From the NCBI GenBank assembly GCA_045590955.1, contig JAZNSB010000007.1, positions 1 through 34,187 on the forward strand: a DNA stretch of 34,187 nucleotides, in the 5' to 3' direction. Under the pieces are notes generated by a model that was given only the letters and a program-made list of their open reading frames with translations, made no database searches and was not told where the DNA came from. This document shows positions 22,381 to 30,722 of the stretch, piece after piece. Source of the DNA: JAZNSB01 sp045590955. GTDB taxonomy: Bacteria; Pseudomonadota; Alphaproteobacteria; RF32; CAG-239. A program made the position numbers and the translations under genes. The first letter of the stretch is position 1, and each line of letters starts with the position of its first letter.

Positions 22381-25080
22381 TTAGTAATTTATAAAACAAC
22401 GAGTATAAGGATAAAAACTGGTTTTTAATGAAGAGCCTTTTTTATCTGCATGTGTTACATTATTGACAAAGACTTCGTCTTCTGATTTTTCGGAAGATGT
22501 CCAGTAATAAGAATCTGATAAAGGTTGGGCTTTTTTGACTAAAGCCAAGGCTTCTTTGACTGTGTTATCTGCAGAAACTCTGTATAATTGCTCTGCAGAC
22601 GGTAAATACCATTGGCCAACTCTTGTGCCGTCGGTAAAATATCTGAAACAATACTGAGCAGCCGGGAAAGTGCATTTTCTGGTTGAAGCATACATGATTT
22701 TTTGTGTATTTTCTTTGCCGTCATAACCAAGTTTGTCTGCTTCCATGGCGCTCATATAATTAATAAACTTTTTGTTTTCTACCTCACAACCTTCTTCTGA
22801 TGACCATGCCAAAACGCTCTTTTCTTGCAAAGAAATAGCATATCTGCTGCAAGAATCTACAATAATGGCTATTGGAGTTTTGTTTGGGTTGGGAATTTTT
22901 GAATAAGATTTGTCAGAATAAAGTACATATCCTTTGTGCATATTGCAAAATTTACAAAGAGGTTTGATGGGGTGTTTAAAGCCGTCTCCATTGCGAGAAA
23001 ATCCAAAATCACAACTTTCACACTTATATGAGCCGGGCTCTGAAAACTGATTTTCAAGACACGGTTTACACTTTAGGTTGCCGGAACCTGCCGCATAGGT
23101 ATCTGCAGGACACTTGTTGCACGGAACTTTGCCCGTAGAACTGAAATGTCCGGGTTCGCAATTATCCGGTTGACAACCTTTACCCTCATCACTCCAATAA
23201 TACCCTTCTTTGCAAAGGCATTTTGCATATTTTTCTCCGCAAGGCTTACCTATTGCCAGTAAGTCGCCCTCGCCTTTGCAATCAAACTTGAACTTTTCAT
23301 CACAGCATTCTTTACATGCATTGGAGCAGATACCTTCCATATATTGCTTACAGGCTGTGCAATTTTGGACATCAGGGCAAACACATTCTGTGTGTTCTTT
23401 GTTGGCTTCTTGCGGGCTTGGACATTTTGTTTCTGATTCCACCCCTCCTCTACACAAAGATCCTTTAGAACATTCTTCACAAACTTCTCCATTCCAGACA
23501 AAACCCGGGGCGCACAAACATTCTTTATATTTTCCTCCACATGTGTCTAACGACTGGGTTTTTGCATATTGTCTGCCAGTGCAGGAAAACTTATATGTTT
23601 CATCGCAACAACTTTTGCATACTTTATTGCAATCTCCTTCATAATATGTGCCGCACAATTTACATTCCGTTGCTTTTGGACAAATGCACGCCGTTGATTT
23701 TTTATTGCTGACTTTCGGAATTTCGCACATGACGGCATCTATGCCGTTTTTACATATGTGTCCCGGCAAACAAGGAGAACATTTGCCGTTATTAAAGAAA
23801 AATCCTTTTTTACAAATGCACTGTGCGTGCAAACCGCCACAAGTGTCTTTGTTTTGTTTTTTAGCAAAGTTTTCTCCTTTGCATTCATATTTATATTCTT
23901 CCGGACAACATTTTTTACAGATTTTATCACAAGGAGAGTCATGATACTCTAAACAATTTGAACAAGTCTTTGTTTGCGGGCATTGACAACCTGTTTGGCT
24001 TTGGTTTGGTATCATGGGGCTAATGCATTTTTCTTTTTTTTGACCATTGTCAGAACAAACCATTCCTGCCGGACATTTGGAACAATGAGTTATATCCCAA
24101 AAATAACCCGGTTTGCATCCGCATTTTTCATATTTTCCGTCACAGTTTAATCCTACTGCAATCTCGTTTGTTTCATTACATCTGTAAACAAATTTTGCAG
24201 GGCATTTACACATGGTGTTATCTGAGTTGGTTATTTTTGGTGCAGGACATACACTGCAAAAATCATATCCGGTCTTTGACCAAAAGCCATCTTTACACGG
24301 AGATGCGCATCTTCCGTCCAAACATCTTTGATCATCCTGACATTTATTTTTTGGAGTGCAGACAACATCAAATTCACCTTGTTTTTTACATTCTTGAGTA
24401 AATCCAACCGCAGAAGCAACACCTTTGCAGTCTTGTTGGCACATTTGTCTGGTGGCATTGCATTTTTTTATGCAAGCATCATGTTTGTCGTTTGCAACTT
24501 CATCATTTTTGCAAGTTAGTTTTTTGGAACAAGTTTGTTTTCCGCCGGGACCAACACATTTTTCTACACAAATCTGGTTTTCTTCAAGTTTTTCTTCCGG
24601 AGGACAGATACATCTGGGTTGCTGCAAAGACTGGTTTTCTAATTGAACAAAGTCAGGATTTGGCACAAACGGAGATGAACAGCTGGCTTTTTTGATACAT
24701 TTTCCATCACAAAAATCTAAACAATAGTCTCTTTTAAGAAGAAGTTCGGTTGCCGGCGGACAAGAACATTTGGTAAAGTTTTCTCGGCATTTTTTACCAC
24801 TCAAAACTCTAGGGTTTGGGCAGTTTGAAACGTTGTATTGATATTTTGCCGGACAATTACAATTTTTGAAATATCTGGGATTATAATTACATGGATTTTC
24901 TAGGGTATTGCCTTCTAAAACCTGGCAATTTTGTTCTGTAAACGTGTATCCGGCTTCAATACACTGTGCAACCGTGTAGGGAATGGCAAAGTTATCATCA
25001 ATAATCTTAACTGCCGCATTTACCATGCCCGGCAAAAGCAGTCCTAACGATAACAAAATAACTTTGTATATAATTTTCAT
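22381..25080 (-). CDS. Large exported cysteine-rich repeat protein
   Basis: An 899-residue protein with a signal peptide (MKIIYKVILLSLGLLLPGMV, cleavage near NAA) and about 100 cysteines. Three tandem units of about 100 residues start near 368, 466 and 569, each with a C-x2-C, CC, DTCGG or similar, CxC, GxxC pattern and a closing CxCP. They are preceded by looser cysteine modules and followed by an ephrin-receptor/GCC2-GCC3-like segment (GHFSSTGKVPCNKCPADTYA). The last 200 residues differ: few cysteines and a WYLPSAEQLY ... YYWTSSE pattern typical of DUF1566/FGE-like C-terminal domains. It is probably a disulfide-bonded envelope or secreted adhesin-like protein. It needs a strong Dsb system. 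No membrane anchor is visible at the C terminus. Confidence 0.8.
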   Translation of the reverse strand: MKIIYKVILLSLGLLLPGMVNAAVKIIDDNFAIPYTVAQCIEAGYTFTEQNCQVLEGNTLENPCNYNPRYFKNCNCPAKYQYNVSNCPNPRVLSGKKCRENFTKCSCPPATELLLKRDYCLDFCDGKCIKKASCSSPFVPNPDFVQLENQSLQQPRCICPPEEKLEENQICVEKCVGPGGKQTCSKKLTCKNDEVANDKHDACIKKCNATRQMCQQDCKGVASAVGFTQECKKQGEFDVVCTPKNKCQDDQRCLDGRCASPCKDGFWSKTGYDFCSVCPAPKITNSDNTMCKCPAKFVYRCNETNEIAVGLNCDGKYEKCGCKPGYFWDITHCSKCPAGMVCSDNGQKKEKCISPMIPNQSQTGCQCPQTKTCSNCLEYHDSPCDKICKKCCPEEYKYECKGENFAKKQNKDTCGGLHAQCICKKGFFFNNGKCSPCLPGHICKNGIDAVMCEIPKVSNKKSTACICPKATECKLCGTYYEGDCNKVCKSCCDETYKFSCTGRQYAKTQSLDTCGGKYKECLCAPGFVWNGEVCEECSKGSLCRGGVESETKCPSPQEANKEHTECVCPDVQNCTACKQYMEGICSNACKECCDEKFKFDCKGEGDLLAIGKPCGEKYAKCLCKEGYYWSDEGKGCQPDNCEPGHFSSTGKVPCNKCPADTYAAGSGNLKCKPCLENQFSEPGSYKCESCDFGFSRNGDGFKHPIKPLCKFCNMHKGYVLYSDKSYSKIPNPNKTPIAIIVDSCSRYAISLQEKSVLAWSSEEGCEVENKKFINYMSAMEADKLGYDGKENTQKIMYASTRKCTFPAAQYCFRYFTDGTRVGQWYLPSAEQLYRVSADNTVKEALALVKKAQPLSDSYYWTSSEKSEDEVFVNNVTHADKKGSSLKTSFYPYTRCFINY

Positions 25081-25235
25081 TAATATCCCATCACGTTTTA
25101 CAGCGCTCAGTATATAATATCAGATTATTAAATCTAATAAATTCTACGGCTTATACAAAGTTTTTTTATATCTCATGCTTTAAAATAGAAAAAACAACAT
25201 TATATCAAGGCGGATTTATATCAAAGGTGGTAAAA

Positions 25236-25658
25236 ATGCGCTTATGGACAACACATCCCAAATATCTGGACAAAGCAGGCTTGGTATGTCTGTGGAGAGA
25301 CGCATTATTGGCACAAAAAATTTTACAAGGCAAAGCAAAGGGATATAAATTAAAGTCTCAACTCAAAACATTTGAACAAATGTCTGATCCGTTGCATGCA
25401 ATCGGTACATATTTGAGCTTTGTGGCTTCTGAAGCGTCTAAAAGAGGATATAAATTTGCTCATGAAAAAATTGAAAATCCAAATTTTGATGAAAAAAATG
25501 TCAATTTGAAACCGGGAGAGTTTTTTGTTGAAGTAAAAGATTTAAATAAAAAACTTAAATCCAGAAATGCAGACAAATTGCTCTTAAACGGCAACAAAAT
25601 TGAACCTCATCCCATGTTTAATGTAAATAATTTTGATGTAAAATCGTTATACAAATAG
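25236..25658 (+). CDS. Pyrimidine dimer DNA glycosylase-like protein
   Basis: A 140-residue protein of the Pyr_excise/endonuclease V-like family. The start MRLWTTHPKYLDKAGLVCLW, followed by RDALLAQKILQGKAKGYK, then PLHAIGTYLSFVASEASKRG, matches the family. In phage T4 the homologue removes UV-induced pyrimidine dimers using its N-terminal residue. The bacterial branch starting MRLW is less studied and may act on other damage. The ATG at 25236 is preferred to GTG 25227 because AAAGGTGG lies correctly before it and the MRLW start is conserved. A cold-shock gene follows 29 bp downstream. Confidence 0.75.
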   Translation: MRLWTTHPKYLDKAGLVCLWRDALLAQKILQGKAKGYKLKSQLKTFEQMSDPLHAIGTYLSFVASEASKRGYKFAHEKIENPNFDEKNVNLKPGEFFVEVKDLNKKLKSRNADKLLLNGNKIEPHPMFNVNNFDVKSLYK

Positions 25659-25687
25659 CTAACAACTTAAAATAGAAAGGAATTTTA

Positions 25688-25894
25688 ATGTTTAAAGGAA
25701 CTGTAAAATGGTTTAATACCAAAAAGGGTTATGGCTTTATTCAACCCCAAACCGGCGGAAAAGATATTTTTGTACATATAACCAGATTAGAAAAAACTGG
25801 CTTAAGAAGGCTTTTGGACGGGCAATTGGTATCTTTTGATACTTATGATGACAAAGGCAAACCTGCCGCAGAAAATGTGGTGATTTTGGGATAA
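25688..25894 (+). CDS. Cold-shock domain protein (CspA family)
   Basis: A 68-residue single cold-shock domain, the usual length. RNP1 is KGYGFIQ and RNP2 is DIFVHI, preceded by GTVKWFNTK. It is a single-stranded nucleic-acid-binding RNA chaperone. GAAAGGAATTTTA precedes the ATG. An intrinsic terminator follows at once. It may be co-transcribed with the glycosylase-like gene. Confidence 0.95.
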   Translation: MFKGTVKWFNTKKGYGFIQPQTGGKDIFVHITRLEKTGLRRLLDGQLVSFDTYDDKGKPAAENVVILG

Positions 25895-25900
25895 AAAATT

Positions 25901-25928
25901 AAGGCGCCAATTACAGAGCGCCTTTTTT
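25901..25928 (+). terminator. Intrinsic terminator after the cold-shock gene
   Basis: AAGGCGC (25901-25907) pairs with GCGCCTT (25918-25924) across a 10-base loop, followed by Ts. Confidence 0.85.
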
Positions 25929-25956
25929 AATGATAAAAACCTTCTTTATAAAAAAC

Positions 25957-25985
25957 TTGAAAAGATATGAATTTTGTTGTATAAT
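25957..25985 (+). promoter_or_regulatory. Sigma-70 promoter for the large repeat protein
   Basis: TTGAAA (25957-25962) and a perfect TATAAT (25980-25985) with the ideal 17-bp spacer, 27 bp before the ATG at 26013, which itself has AAAGGAG at the right distance. This is the best promoter in the window and shows the locus is meant to be expressed. Confidence 0.8.
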
Positions 25986-26012
25986 CTACTCATGAACTAA
26001 AGGAGATTATTT

Positions 26013-26363
26013 ATGGCAAATGAAGAAGAAAATCTGACTGTTGAAAATAAACTGGAAGAAGTTAAAAAACAACTTGAAAACGGAACACTGTCTCCTGATG
26101 AGGCTCTTAAAGAATTAGTGGAAATGTCGGGTAATGCAGAGGCAAACTCTCCTGCAGTCCGTGATTTAATATCTCAAATAAAAACAAAAGTTGAAGAAAT
26201 AAAAAAACAGATATTGAAAATGATGCCTTGGCACAAGCAGAAAATTTGCTTAACCAACAACAGGATGACCCAAAAGCAGATGAAGTTTTTGATAAAGAAC
26301 TTGGCATTGATAAAATGTCTGAAGAACAACTTGAAACCAACAACAGTGTTGTTGACCGCTTAG
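26013..26363 (+). CDS. N-terminal frame of the large repeat protein (shifted at A7)
   Basis: The frame with the promoter and ribosome site. The first 63 residues or so (MANEEENLTVENKLEEVKKQ; GTLSPDEALKELVEMSGN) are acidic and helical like the rest of the large protein. After the A7 run at 26201-26207 the composition changes to Lys/Met/Asn-rich nonsense, whereas the -1 frame continues with KKTDIENDALAQAENLLNQQ and runs on for 967 codons. The two parts therefore belong to one gene of about 1,039 codons with a one-base shift. Whether this is mutation, sequencing error or recoding cannot be told from the sequence alone. Confidence 0.6.
   Translation: MANEEENLTVENKLEEVKKQLENGTLSPDEALKELVEMSGNAEANSPAVRDLISQIKTKVEEIKKQILKMMPWHKQKICLTNNRMTQKQMKFLIKNLALIKCLKNNLKPTTVLLTA
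26201..26207 (+). other. A7 slippery run joining the two frames
   Basis: Seven As follow ATT-GAAGAAAT context. In the first frame they are read ATA AAA AAA CAG; slipping back one base gives AAA AAA ACA GAT, which is exactly the frame of the long downstream coding region. A AAA AAA is a possible -1 slippery heptamer, and A-runs also promote polymerase slippage. A weak stem-loop (26228-26257; AAGCA/TGCTT plus TTGG/CCAA) lies about 20 bases downstream. Confidence 0.5.
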
Positions 26364-29131
26364 AAACCCTTGATCCTTTTGCATTAGATGAAGAAGGCAA
26401 TCTGAAAGATGAAAGTTTTAAAGATGAATATGAAGTCTTTAAAAAACTGGTTATATGTGATGAACAAGGGAATCCGTTATCTGAAGAAGAACAAGAACAA
26501 TTAAAAGCAAATTTGCTTGAAATAGCAAAAACTGATGCAAATCTGATTACCAGAGGAACAGCAACCGGAAATGAAGAAGAAATCAGCCAGGCTTATAAAG
26601 AAAATCTTAAATCTTCCATACAAGCAGCTTTGGTTTCCCTAAATTTTGAAAATAAGGCAACTCATAATATAGAAAGCGACAAAGAACTGTTTGCAAAGAT
26701 TGTTGCCGGAGAAATACCATTTACCGCAACGTCTAAAGACATTGTTGCCTATGCGGGTATGACTTATGAAAACAATACAAAATTAATTGATCGCTTAAAA
26801 ACAAAGTTTAAAGAAATTCCGGCAGTTAAAAAAATGACAAACAAGCTGGAAGTTTTTGATGAATATATGGATAAAAAATATCCCAAAACATGGCAAGTAG
26901 CAAAAAAATGGGGAAAAATTATCGGTAGGTCTGCCGGCAACGTAGCTATATATTCATTAATAAGTGCAACAGCCGGTCCAATCGGATTGGCCGGATTGGC
27001 TGCAAAAAATGCTTATAGCAGTTATAAAAACATACAAAAACAGGCAAAAGCCGAAGGAAAATCTTTTTGGCAATATGCAAAAGAACATAAAGCTCAAGTC
27101 GGACTGTCTTTTGCCACCACTGCATTGTCTTTGGCCGGAGCAAGCATCGGTGCGGCAGGAAATGCCGGAATAATTAATGAGCAGCTGGTACAACAAATAT
27201 CTCCACATTTGAGGACTTTTACCAGAGGATTAGCTGTTGTGCCAAAAGCATGGAATGCAACTGTAAGTACTTTTAAATATTTTGCTAAAGGAAAAAACAG
27301 AACACATGAAGACTGGGAAAAAGTAAAAGCTGATTGGTCTCGCTTGGCAGAAGTTTCTGTCGGTATGTTTGTGGGATCGCAGGTGGCTCAAGAAGTAGCT
27401 GACCATGTTAATGTTGCAGATGATAACAATCAGCTTCATACAGAACCCAATAACACTCCAATGACTGATGCAGACCACGACGGAATCTCTGATTTTATTG
27501 ACAGAGACGGAGGCGAAGGTTGGGCTAATGCTAATGAAACTCAATTAAACAGAGCTTTTGATGCTGATCCAAGATCAATTAATGCCATTATCAATGACGG
27601 TCAATGGCATTCTTCTGCAGAATTAAGAGAAATGTTTGAAAACGGATCTTTGACCGAAGAACAGAAAATTGCAATCTATAATCACGCTGCAGCAACTTTT
27701 GATGAAGAAGGACATATAAAAGATCCTGAGTTGCGACATTACTATGAAGAAAAAGCACAACAAGCAAAAGCTGAAGAAATGTCAGATGTAGAAAAACCTG
27801 CAACAACAGGAGGAAAAACGGCTGATGTCGCTGATGATGATGTAACAGAAGATGCGGAAGAAAAACCAGAACAGACCGAAGAAACAACAAAAACATTGAA
27901 TGAAAAACATTATCAACAGATGACCGCAGCCTTACAAGGTGATGAAAAAGACGCTACATCTCTTAAAGAAGATATGAGATCTGCCCTTAAAGATGAAGGA
28001 AAAACCGTAAATGAAAGTATTAGTGAACATTTTGAACAAAAAGTAGAAAACGGAATTTTAACCGAAGAACAAGCAACCCAAATGGAAAACTTGGTAAACC
28101 ATGTGCTTGAAGAAAAAGCTGAAGGAAAGCAAAGTGACCAAAATATGGTGGTTGATGATAAAGATGTTTCTAAATCAGACATTAACAAAGCATTGAAAGA
28201 AACAGAACAAATTATGACTTCAATGGAAGTAAATGCCGACAAAATTGCTGCAGCAGACAAGCTTGAAGAACATGAAGTTTCAGAAGGCCAAATTCATGCT
28301 GAAACATTTTCCAGAGATACTCAAAATGCGCGTTTTTATAAAGGTATGGCCACCGTTACAGATGAAATACAACATACCAACAAACCTATTGGAGAAGCAT
28401 ATGCCGAAGCTTTAAGCAGTGGTGAGTTGTCAGAAAAGCAAGCTTTTGTGATGAATACTCGTTATACAGAACTTATTGGAGAAGGAAAAACTCCTGAACA
28501 AGCAATACAAACCATGGAACATGATTTTGAAAATCAGAGAAAATTTTATGAAGTTCAGGAAAAAGCCGAGGCTATTGAAGAAAAAGAAACCGAAAATGCT
28601 CTCAGTAGAAATAGAGAACTAATTGAAAAAGCAGAAGGTCTGAAAGATATGAGAAGTATAAGTATCGGATATTCTGAGCAGGAAACTTATTCTTCAGATA
28701 CCAAAAGTCCGGATTTTTATAAAGGAATGAGAGATTATGTTGAAAAAATACAAAGTGGCGAAGCGGAATTAATGACCGCAACTTGTGAAGGGCATTTGTC
28801 AAATGGACAAGCAATGATGATACATGAAAGATATCAAGCTTTAGCTGCAGAGGGAAAAACCGGAGATCAGGCATTGAGTGAAATGAAAAAAGATTTTGAA
28901 AATCTGTCAAAACATTATCAAGCACAAGAAAATGCTGAAAGAATTGCCCGTCTGAGAGGTTACACATCTCCCCACGCTGATCAACCCCAACAATCTGAAG
29001 CTGAACAACAGCAAGGAAATGGTGGTAACGGAGAAAACTCTTCGCAGGTTAATGTTACAGGAACAGGAAAAAAAACAATCACTTCCGAAGAAGCCAAAGA
29101 GCTTTGGAAACTAATTGGTCGTCCTCGCTAA
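26228..29131 (+). CDS. Large acidic repeat protein, main frame
   Basis: A 967-codon frame; in-frame coding similarity extends upstream to the A7 run, so the ATG at 26228 is probably internal. No signal peptide is present. Residues about 227-316 hold two Gly/Ala-rich hydrophobic stretches (SLISATAGPIGLAGLAAKNA; LSFATTALSLAGASIGAAGN). A calcium-binding type-3 thrombospondin-like motif DADHDGISDFIDRD lies near 414-428. Two repeats of about 95 residues lie near 692-785 and 820-915, each with a (S)DTxxxxFYKGM, GE/GELS, TGDQAL/TPEQAI and M(K/E)xDFEN pattern; a looser copy is near 560-630. The family is unknown. The hydrophobic centre plus acidic repeats could suit a membrane-inserting or secreted effector, but this is speculation. 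Confidence 0.7.
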   Translation: MAQAENLLNQQQDDPKADEVFDKELGIDKMSEEQLETNNSVVDRLETLDPFALDEEGNLKDESFKDEYEVFKKLVICDEQGNPLSEEEQEQLKANLLEIAKTDANLITRGTATGNEEEISQAYKENLKSSIQAALVSLNFENKATHNIESDKELFAKIVAGEIPFTATSKDIVAYAGMTYENNTKLIDRLKTKFKEIPAVKKMTNKLEVFDEYMDKKYPKTWQVAKKWGKIIGRSAGNVAIYSLISATAGPIGLAGLAAKNAYSSYKNIQKQAKAEGKSFWQYAKEHKAQVGLSFATTALSLAGASIGAAGNAGIINEQLVQQISPHLRTFTRGLAVVPKAWNATVSTFKYFAKGKNRTHEDWEKVKADWSRLAEVSVGMFVGSQVAQEVADHVNVADDNNQLHTEPNNTPMTDADHDGISDFIDRDGGEGWANANETQLNRAFDADPRSINAIINDGQWHSSAELREMFENGSLTEEQKIAIYNHAAATFDEEGHIKDPELRHYYEEKAQQAKAEEMSDVEKPATTGGKTADVADDDVTEDAEEKPEQTEETTKTLNEKHYQQMTAALQGDEKDATSLKEDMRSALKDEGKTVNESISEHFEQKVENGILTEEQATQMENLVNHVLEEKAEGKQSDQNMVVDDKDVSKSDINKALKETEQIMTSMEVNADKIAAADKLEEHEVSEGQIHAETFSRDTQNARFYKGMATVTDEIQHTNKPIGEAYAEALSSGELSEKQAFVMNTRYTELIGEGKTPEQAIQTMEHDFENQRKFYEVQEKAEAIEEKETENALSRNRELIEKAEGLKDMRSISIGYSEQETYSSDTKSPDFYKGMRDYVEKIQSGEAELMTATCEGHLSNGQAMMIHERYQALAAEGKTGDQALSEMKKDFENLSKHYQAQENAERIARLRGYTSPHADQPQQSEAEQQQGNGGNGENSSQVNVTGTGKKTITSEEAKELWKLIGRPR

Positions 29132-29139
29132 TCTTATAC

Positions 29140-29169
29140 AAAAACGTCAGAGATTAATCTGACGTTTTT
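29140..29169. terminator. Bidirectional terminator after the large repeat protein
   Basis: AAAACGTCAG (29141-29150) pairs with CTGACGTTTT (29159-29168) over an 8-base loop, with As upstream and Ts downstream. It would stop the large gene on plus and, before the island arrived, could have served glyS on minus. Confidence 0.85.
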
Positions 29170-29190
29170 GTTTGCTCCTTGATAAATGTT

Positions 29191-29294
29191 TTCCTAAAGC
29201 AGTTTATTCATTAAAATAATTAAGCAAATATGATTTTAGATCTGCCGTATTTACTCTGATTTGTTCCATTGTATCTCTGTCTCTGATAGTAACA
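29191..29294. repeat. Distal copy of the 104-bp glyS 3'-end direct repeat
   Basis: These 104 bp match 30850-30953 with one difference (A at 29222, G at 30881). In the intact gene the repeat covers the last 30 or so codons of glyS and 13 bp beyond the stop. The single difference is silent (Leu CTT versus CTC). This copy has no gene attached and lies next to the terminator of the large repeat protein gene. The segment 29132-29308 holds no other gene. Confidence 0.95.
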
Positions 29295-29308
29295 TACAAG
29301 AAGAAAAG

Positions 29309-29938
29309 CTATTTTGTCATCATGCCGATACAATTTTGAAAATCTTGCTCTTTGTTTTCAAATTTGCGCCATTCTTCGTAGCCATTATAACTAAAACAGT
29401 GAGCCTGTTCTTCTTGTATTATACAGCCCATTTCCCAATGCCCGATTATGTTTCTCTTATCGCCATTATACCAAAACATTTTACAATGACAACCTTTGCA
29501 ATCTGAGATTTTGAAGCGCAGTGTTCTCTGTGGTTCGTTGGAGCAATAATTGACAACATATTCTCCATTTTCTTTGTGAAAAATAAATTCATCAGCACCA
29601 GTAATATTACATTGCACATTTTCATAATTCTCGTTATCTGTAAAACAATCAAGTCGGACAGCATCTGTTTTCCCTGTTTTGATTTCCATAATTGAGCCTT
29701 GACATCCGGTTGTACCGCAATTTGCAAAAGATGTAGGAGAGATGGTGTCCCCCAACAAATTTACTGTTAACAGATATCCGTTTTTTTCCCCACTATAACT
29801 ATATTCAAAACCTCGGCTATCTTCTCTTATTGTTTTAGTCTTTTTCATTTTAAACTCAAAACAAGGCCAATCTTGTGAGAGCGCAAAAGCGCTCCCACAT
29901 ATAAACCATCCAAAACAAAATAAACTAGCGATTTTCAT
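29309..29938 (-). CDS. Exported cysteine-containing protein in the glyS island
   Basis: A 209-residue protein starting with a signal peptide (MKIASLFCFGWFICGSAFA). The start at 29938 overlaps the end of the upstream fragment by 14 bp. The mature protein has about eleven cysteines, including NCGTTGCQG, DCKGCHCKMFW and HCFSYNG, and alternating strands, suggesting a small disulfide-bonded beta-rich periplasmic protein. No family is recognised. Its position directly behind a peptidoglycan-hydrolase-like fragment would suit an immunity protein, but that is inference only. Confidence 0.7.
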   Translation of the reverse strand: MKIASLFCFGWFICGSAFALSQDWPCFEFKMKKTKTIREDSRGFEYSYSGEKNGYLLTVNLLGDTISPTSFANCGTTGCQGSIMEIKTGKTDAVRLDCFTDNENYENVQCNITGADEFIFHKENGEYVVNYCSNEPQRTLRFKISDCKGCHCKMFWYNGDKRNIIGHWEMGCIIQEEQAHCFSYNGYEEWRKFENKEQDFQNCIGMMTK

Positions 29939-30167
29939 TATGTTTTGCATATGTTCTAAGACGTGTTTCAATAGCTAAAAAACCTCTTAATGTGTTTGTA
30001 TATTTATTATAATCAATATAGTAATGCCCTTTATTATTTTTGGCAAGAGCATTAAAATACTTTGATACCATTGGAGCACCTTCTTTGTGAGCAGCAGCAA
30101 TCATTCCTGAAACAGTGACAGGAAAATCAGCAACTTTTCCTGCAATTATGTTGCCTACTTTTGACAA
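29925..30167 (-). pseudogene. C-terminal fragment of a phage/secretion-type peptidoglycan hydrolase-like protein
   Basis: An 80-codon fragment with only a TTG start and a stop codon 27 bases upstream in frame. The sequence DFPVTVSGMIAAAHKEGAPM, then VSKYFNALAKNN, and IETRLRTYA resembles the end of phage or secretion-associated muramidase-like proteins, where a (I/V)TxSGLLAAAHxxG motif precedes the C terminus. The catalytic N-terminal part is missing, cut near 30170. Family assignment is from memory of the motif and is tentative. It is followed, with overlap, by the exported protein gene. Confidence 0.45.
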
Positions 30168-30203
30168 TATCCCTTCTGTATATCTTTACATATAATAAGA
30201 GAG

Positions 30204-30527
30204 CTATTCTATTAAAAGATCTTTAACCAGGTTAAATATGAGGTATAGAAACGGAAAATTGATAAGAAATCTGGCATACCAAATATTGTCATGTATTTTA
30301 CGTAATCCATATACAAACGCCCAACATACAAGAGGCAGCATCACGCAATTATATATGATATAAATTATGACATTATCATGGGTAAAATTACACATCTTTC
30401 CCTGGCATCTGTCTCCGGTATATAAGGAATACATAAATCCCAAAACAGACATACAAAACAAAATTGCATTAAAAGATATTAATGCAAAATCAAATACTTT
30501 ATAAAATAAATTTTTCATCCTAATCAT
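30204..30527 (-). CDS. Small membrane protein in the glyS island
   Basis: A roughly 104-107-residue protein with three membrane helices (FALISFNAILFCMSVLGFMY; IIYIIYNCVMLPLVCWAFVY; FLINFPFLYLIFNLVKDLL). Between the first two is a loop with two cysteines (DRCQGKMCNFTHD). ATG codons at 30527 and 30518 are both possible; a TTG at 30563, 3 bases after the stop of the broken 40-codon gene, would extend it. No good ribosome site decides between them. No family recognised. Confidence 0.55.
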   Translation of the reverse strand: MIRMKNLFYKVFDFALISFNAILFCMSVLGFMYSLYTGDRCQGKMCNFTHDNVIIYIIYNCVMLPLVCWAFVYGLRKIHDNIWYARFLINFPFLYLIFNLVKDLLIE

Positions 30528-30566
30528 AAAATAGCATAATAATAAATATGAAAATAAAAGCAATAC

Positions 30567-30688
30567 TTATTTCCCAAAATTGGGAGCATATTTGACTTTT
30601 AACTTCATGTTTTTACCATATTTTTGATACATCTCAGCAAAGTCATCAATACCATCAGCTTACGCAACTCTTTTTCGCTTAAAGCCAT
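30567..30688 (-). pseudogene. Frameshifted 40-codon gene
   Basis: It starts MALSEKELRK behind a good TAGGAG ribosome site, then loses one base: after the CGTAAG codons the original frame gives a stop after 27 codons, but the other frame reads ADGIDDFAEMYQKYGKNMKL and KVKYAPNFGK to a stop at 30567. Joined, the two give a coherent charged 40-residue protein, so a one-base deletion near 30660 is likely. No family is recognised. Confidence 0.55.
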
Positions 30689-30722
30689 TTTATTTTTCTC
30701 CTAAAATTTGTGATTTTAAAAT

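Noticed and set aside
23210..23952. Open frames of 60-144 codons on the plus strand opposite the cysteine-rich gene
   Set aside because: They arise because cysteine codons on minus give sense codons on plus; no ribosome sites and the products are His/Gln/Ser-rich without domain features.
26228..26257. Stem-loop as a frameshift-stimulating element downstream of A7
   Set aside because: The spacing of about 20 bases is longer than usual for -1 stimulators (5-9) and the stem is weak, so it is noted but not counted as evidence.
29925..30167. A complete small toxin gene
   Set aside because: It has only a TTG start, a stop just upstream, no clear ribosome site, and the sequence reads as the tail of a larger protein.
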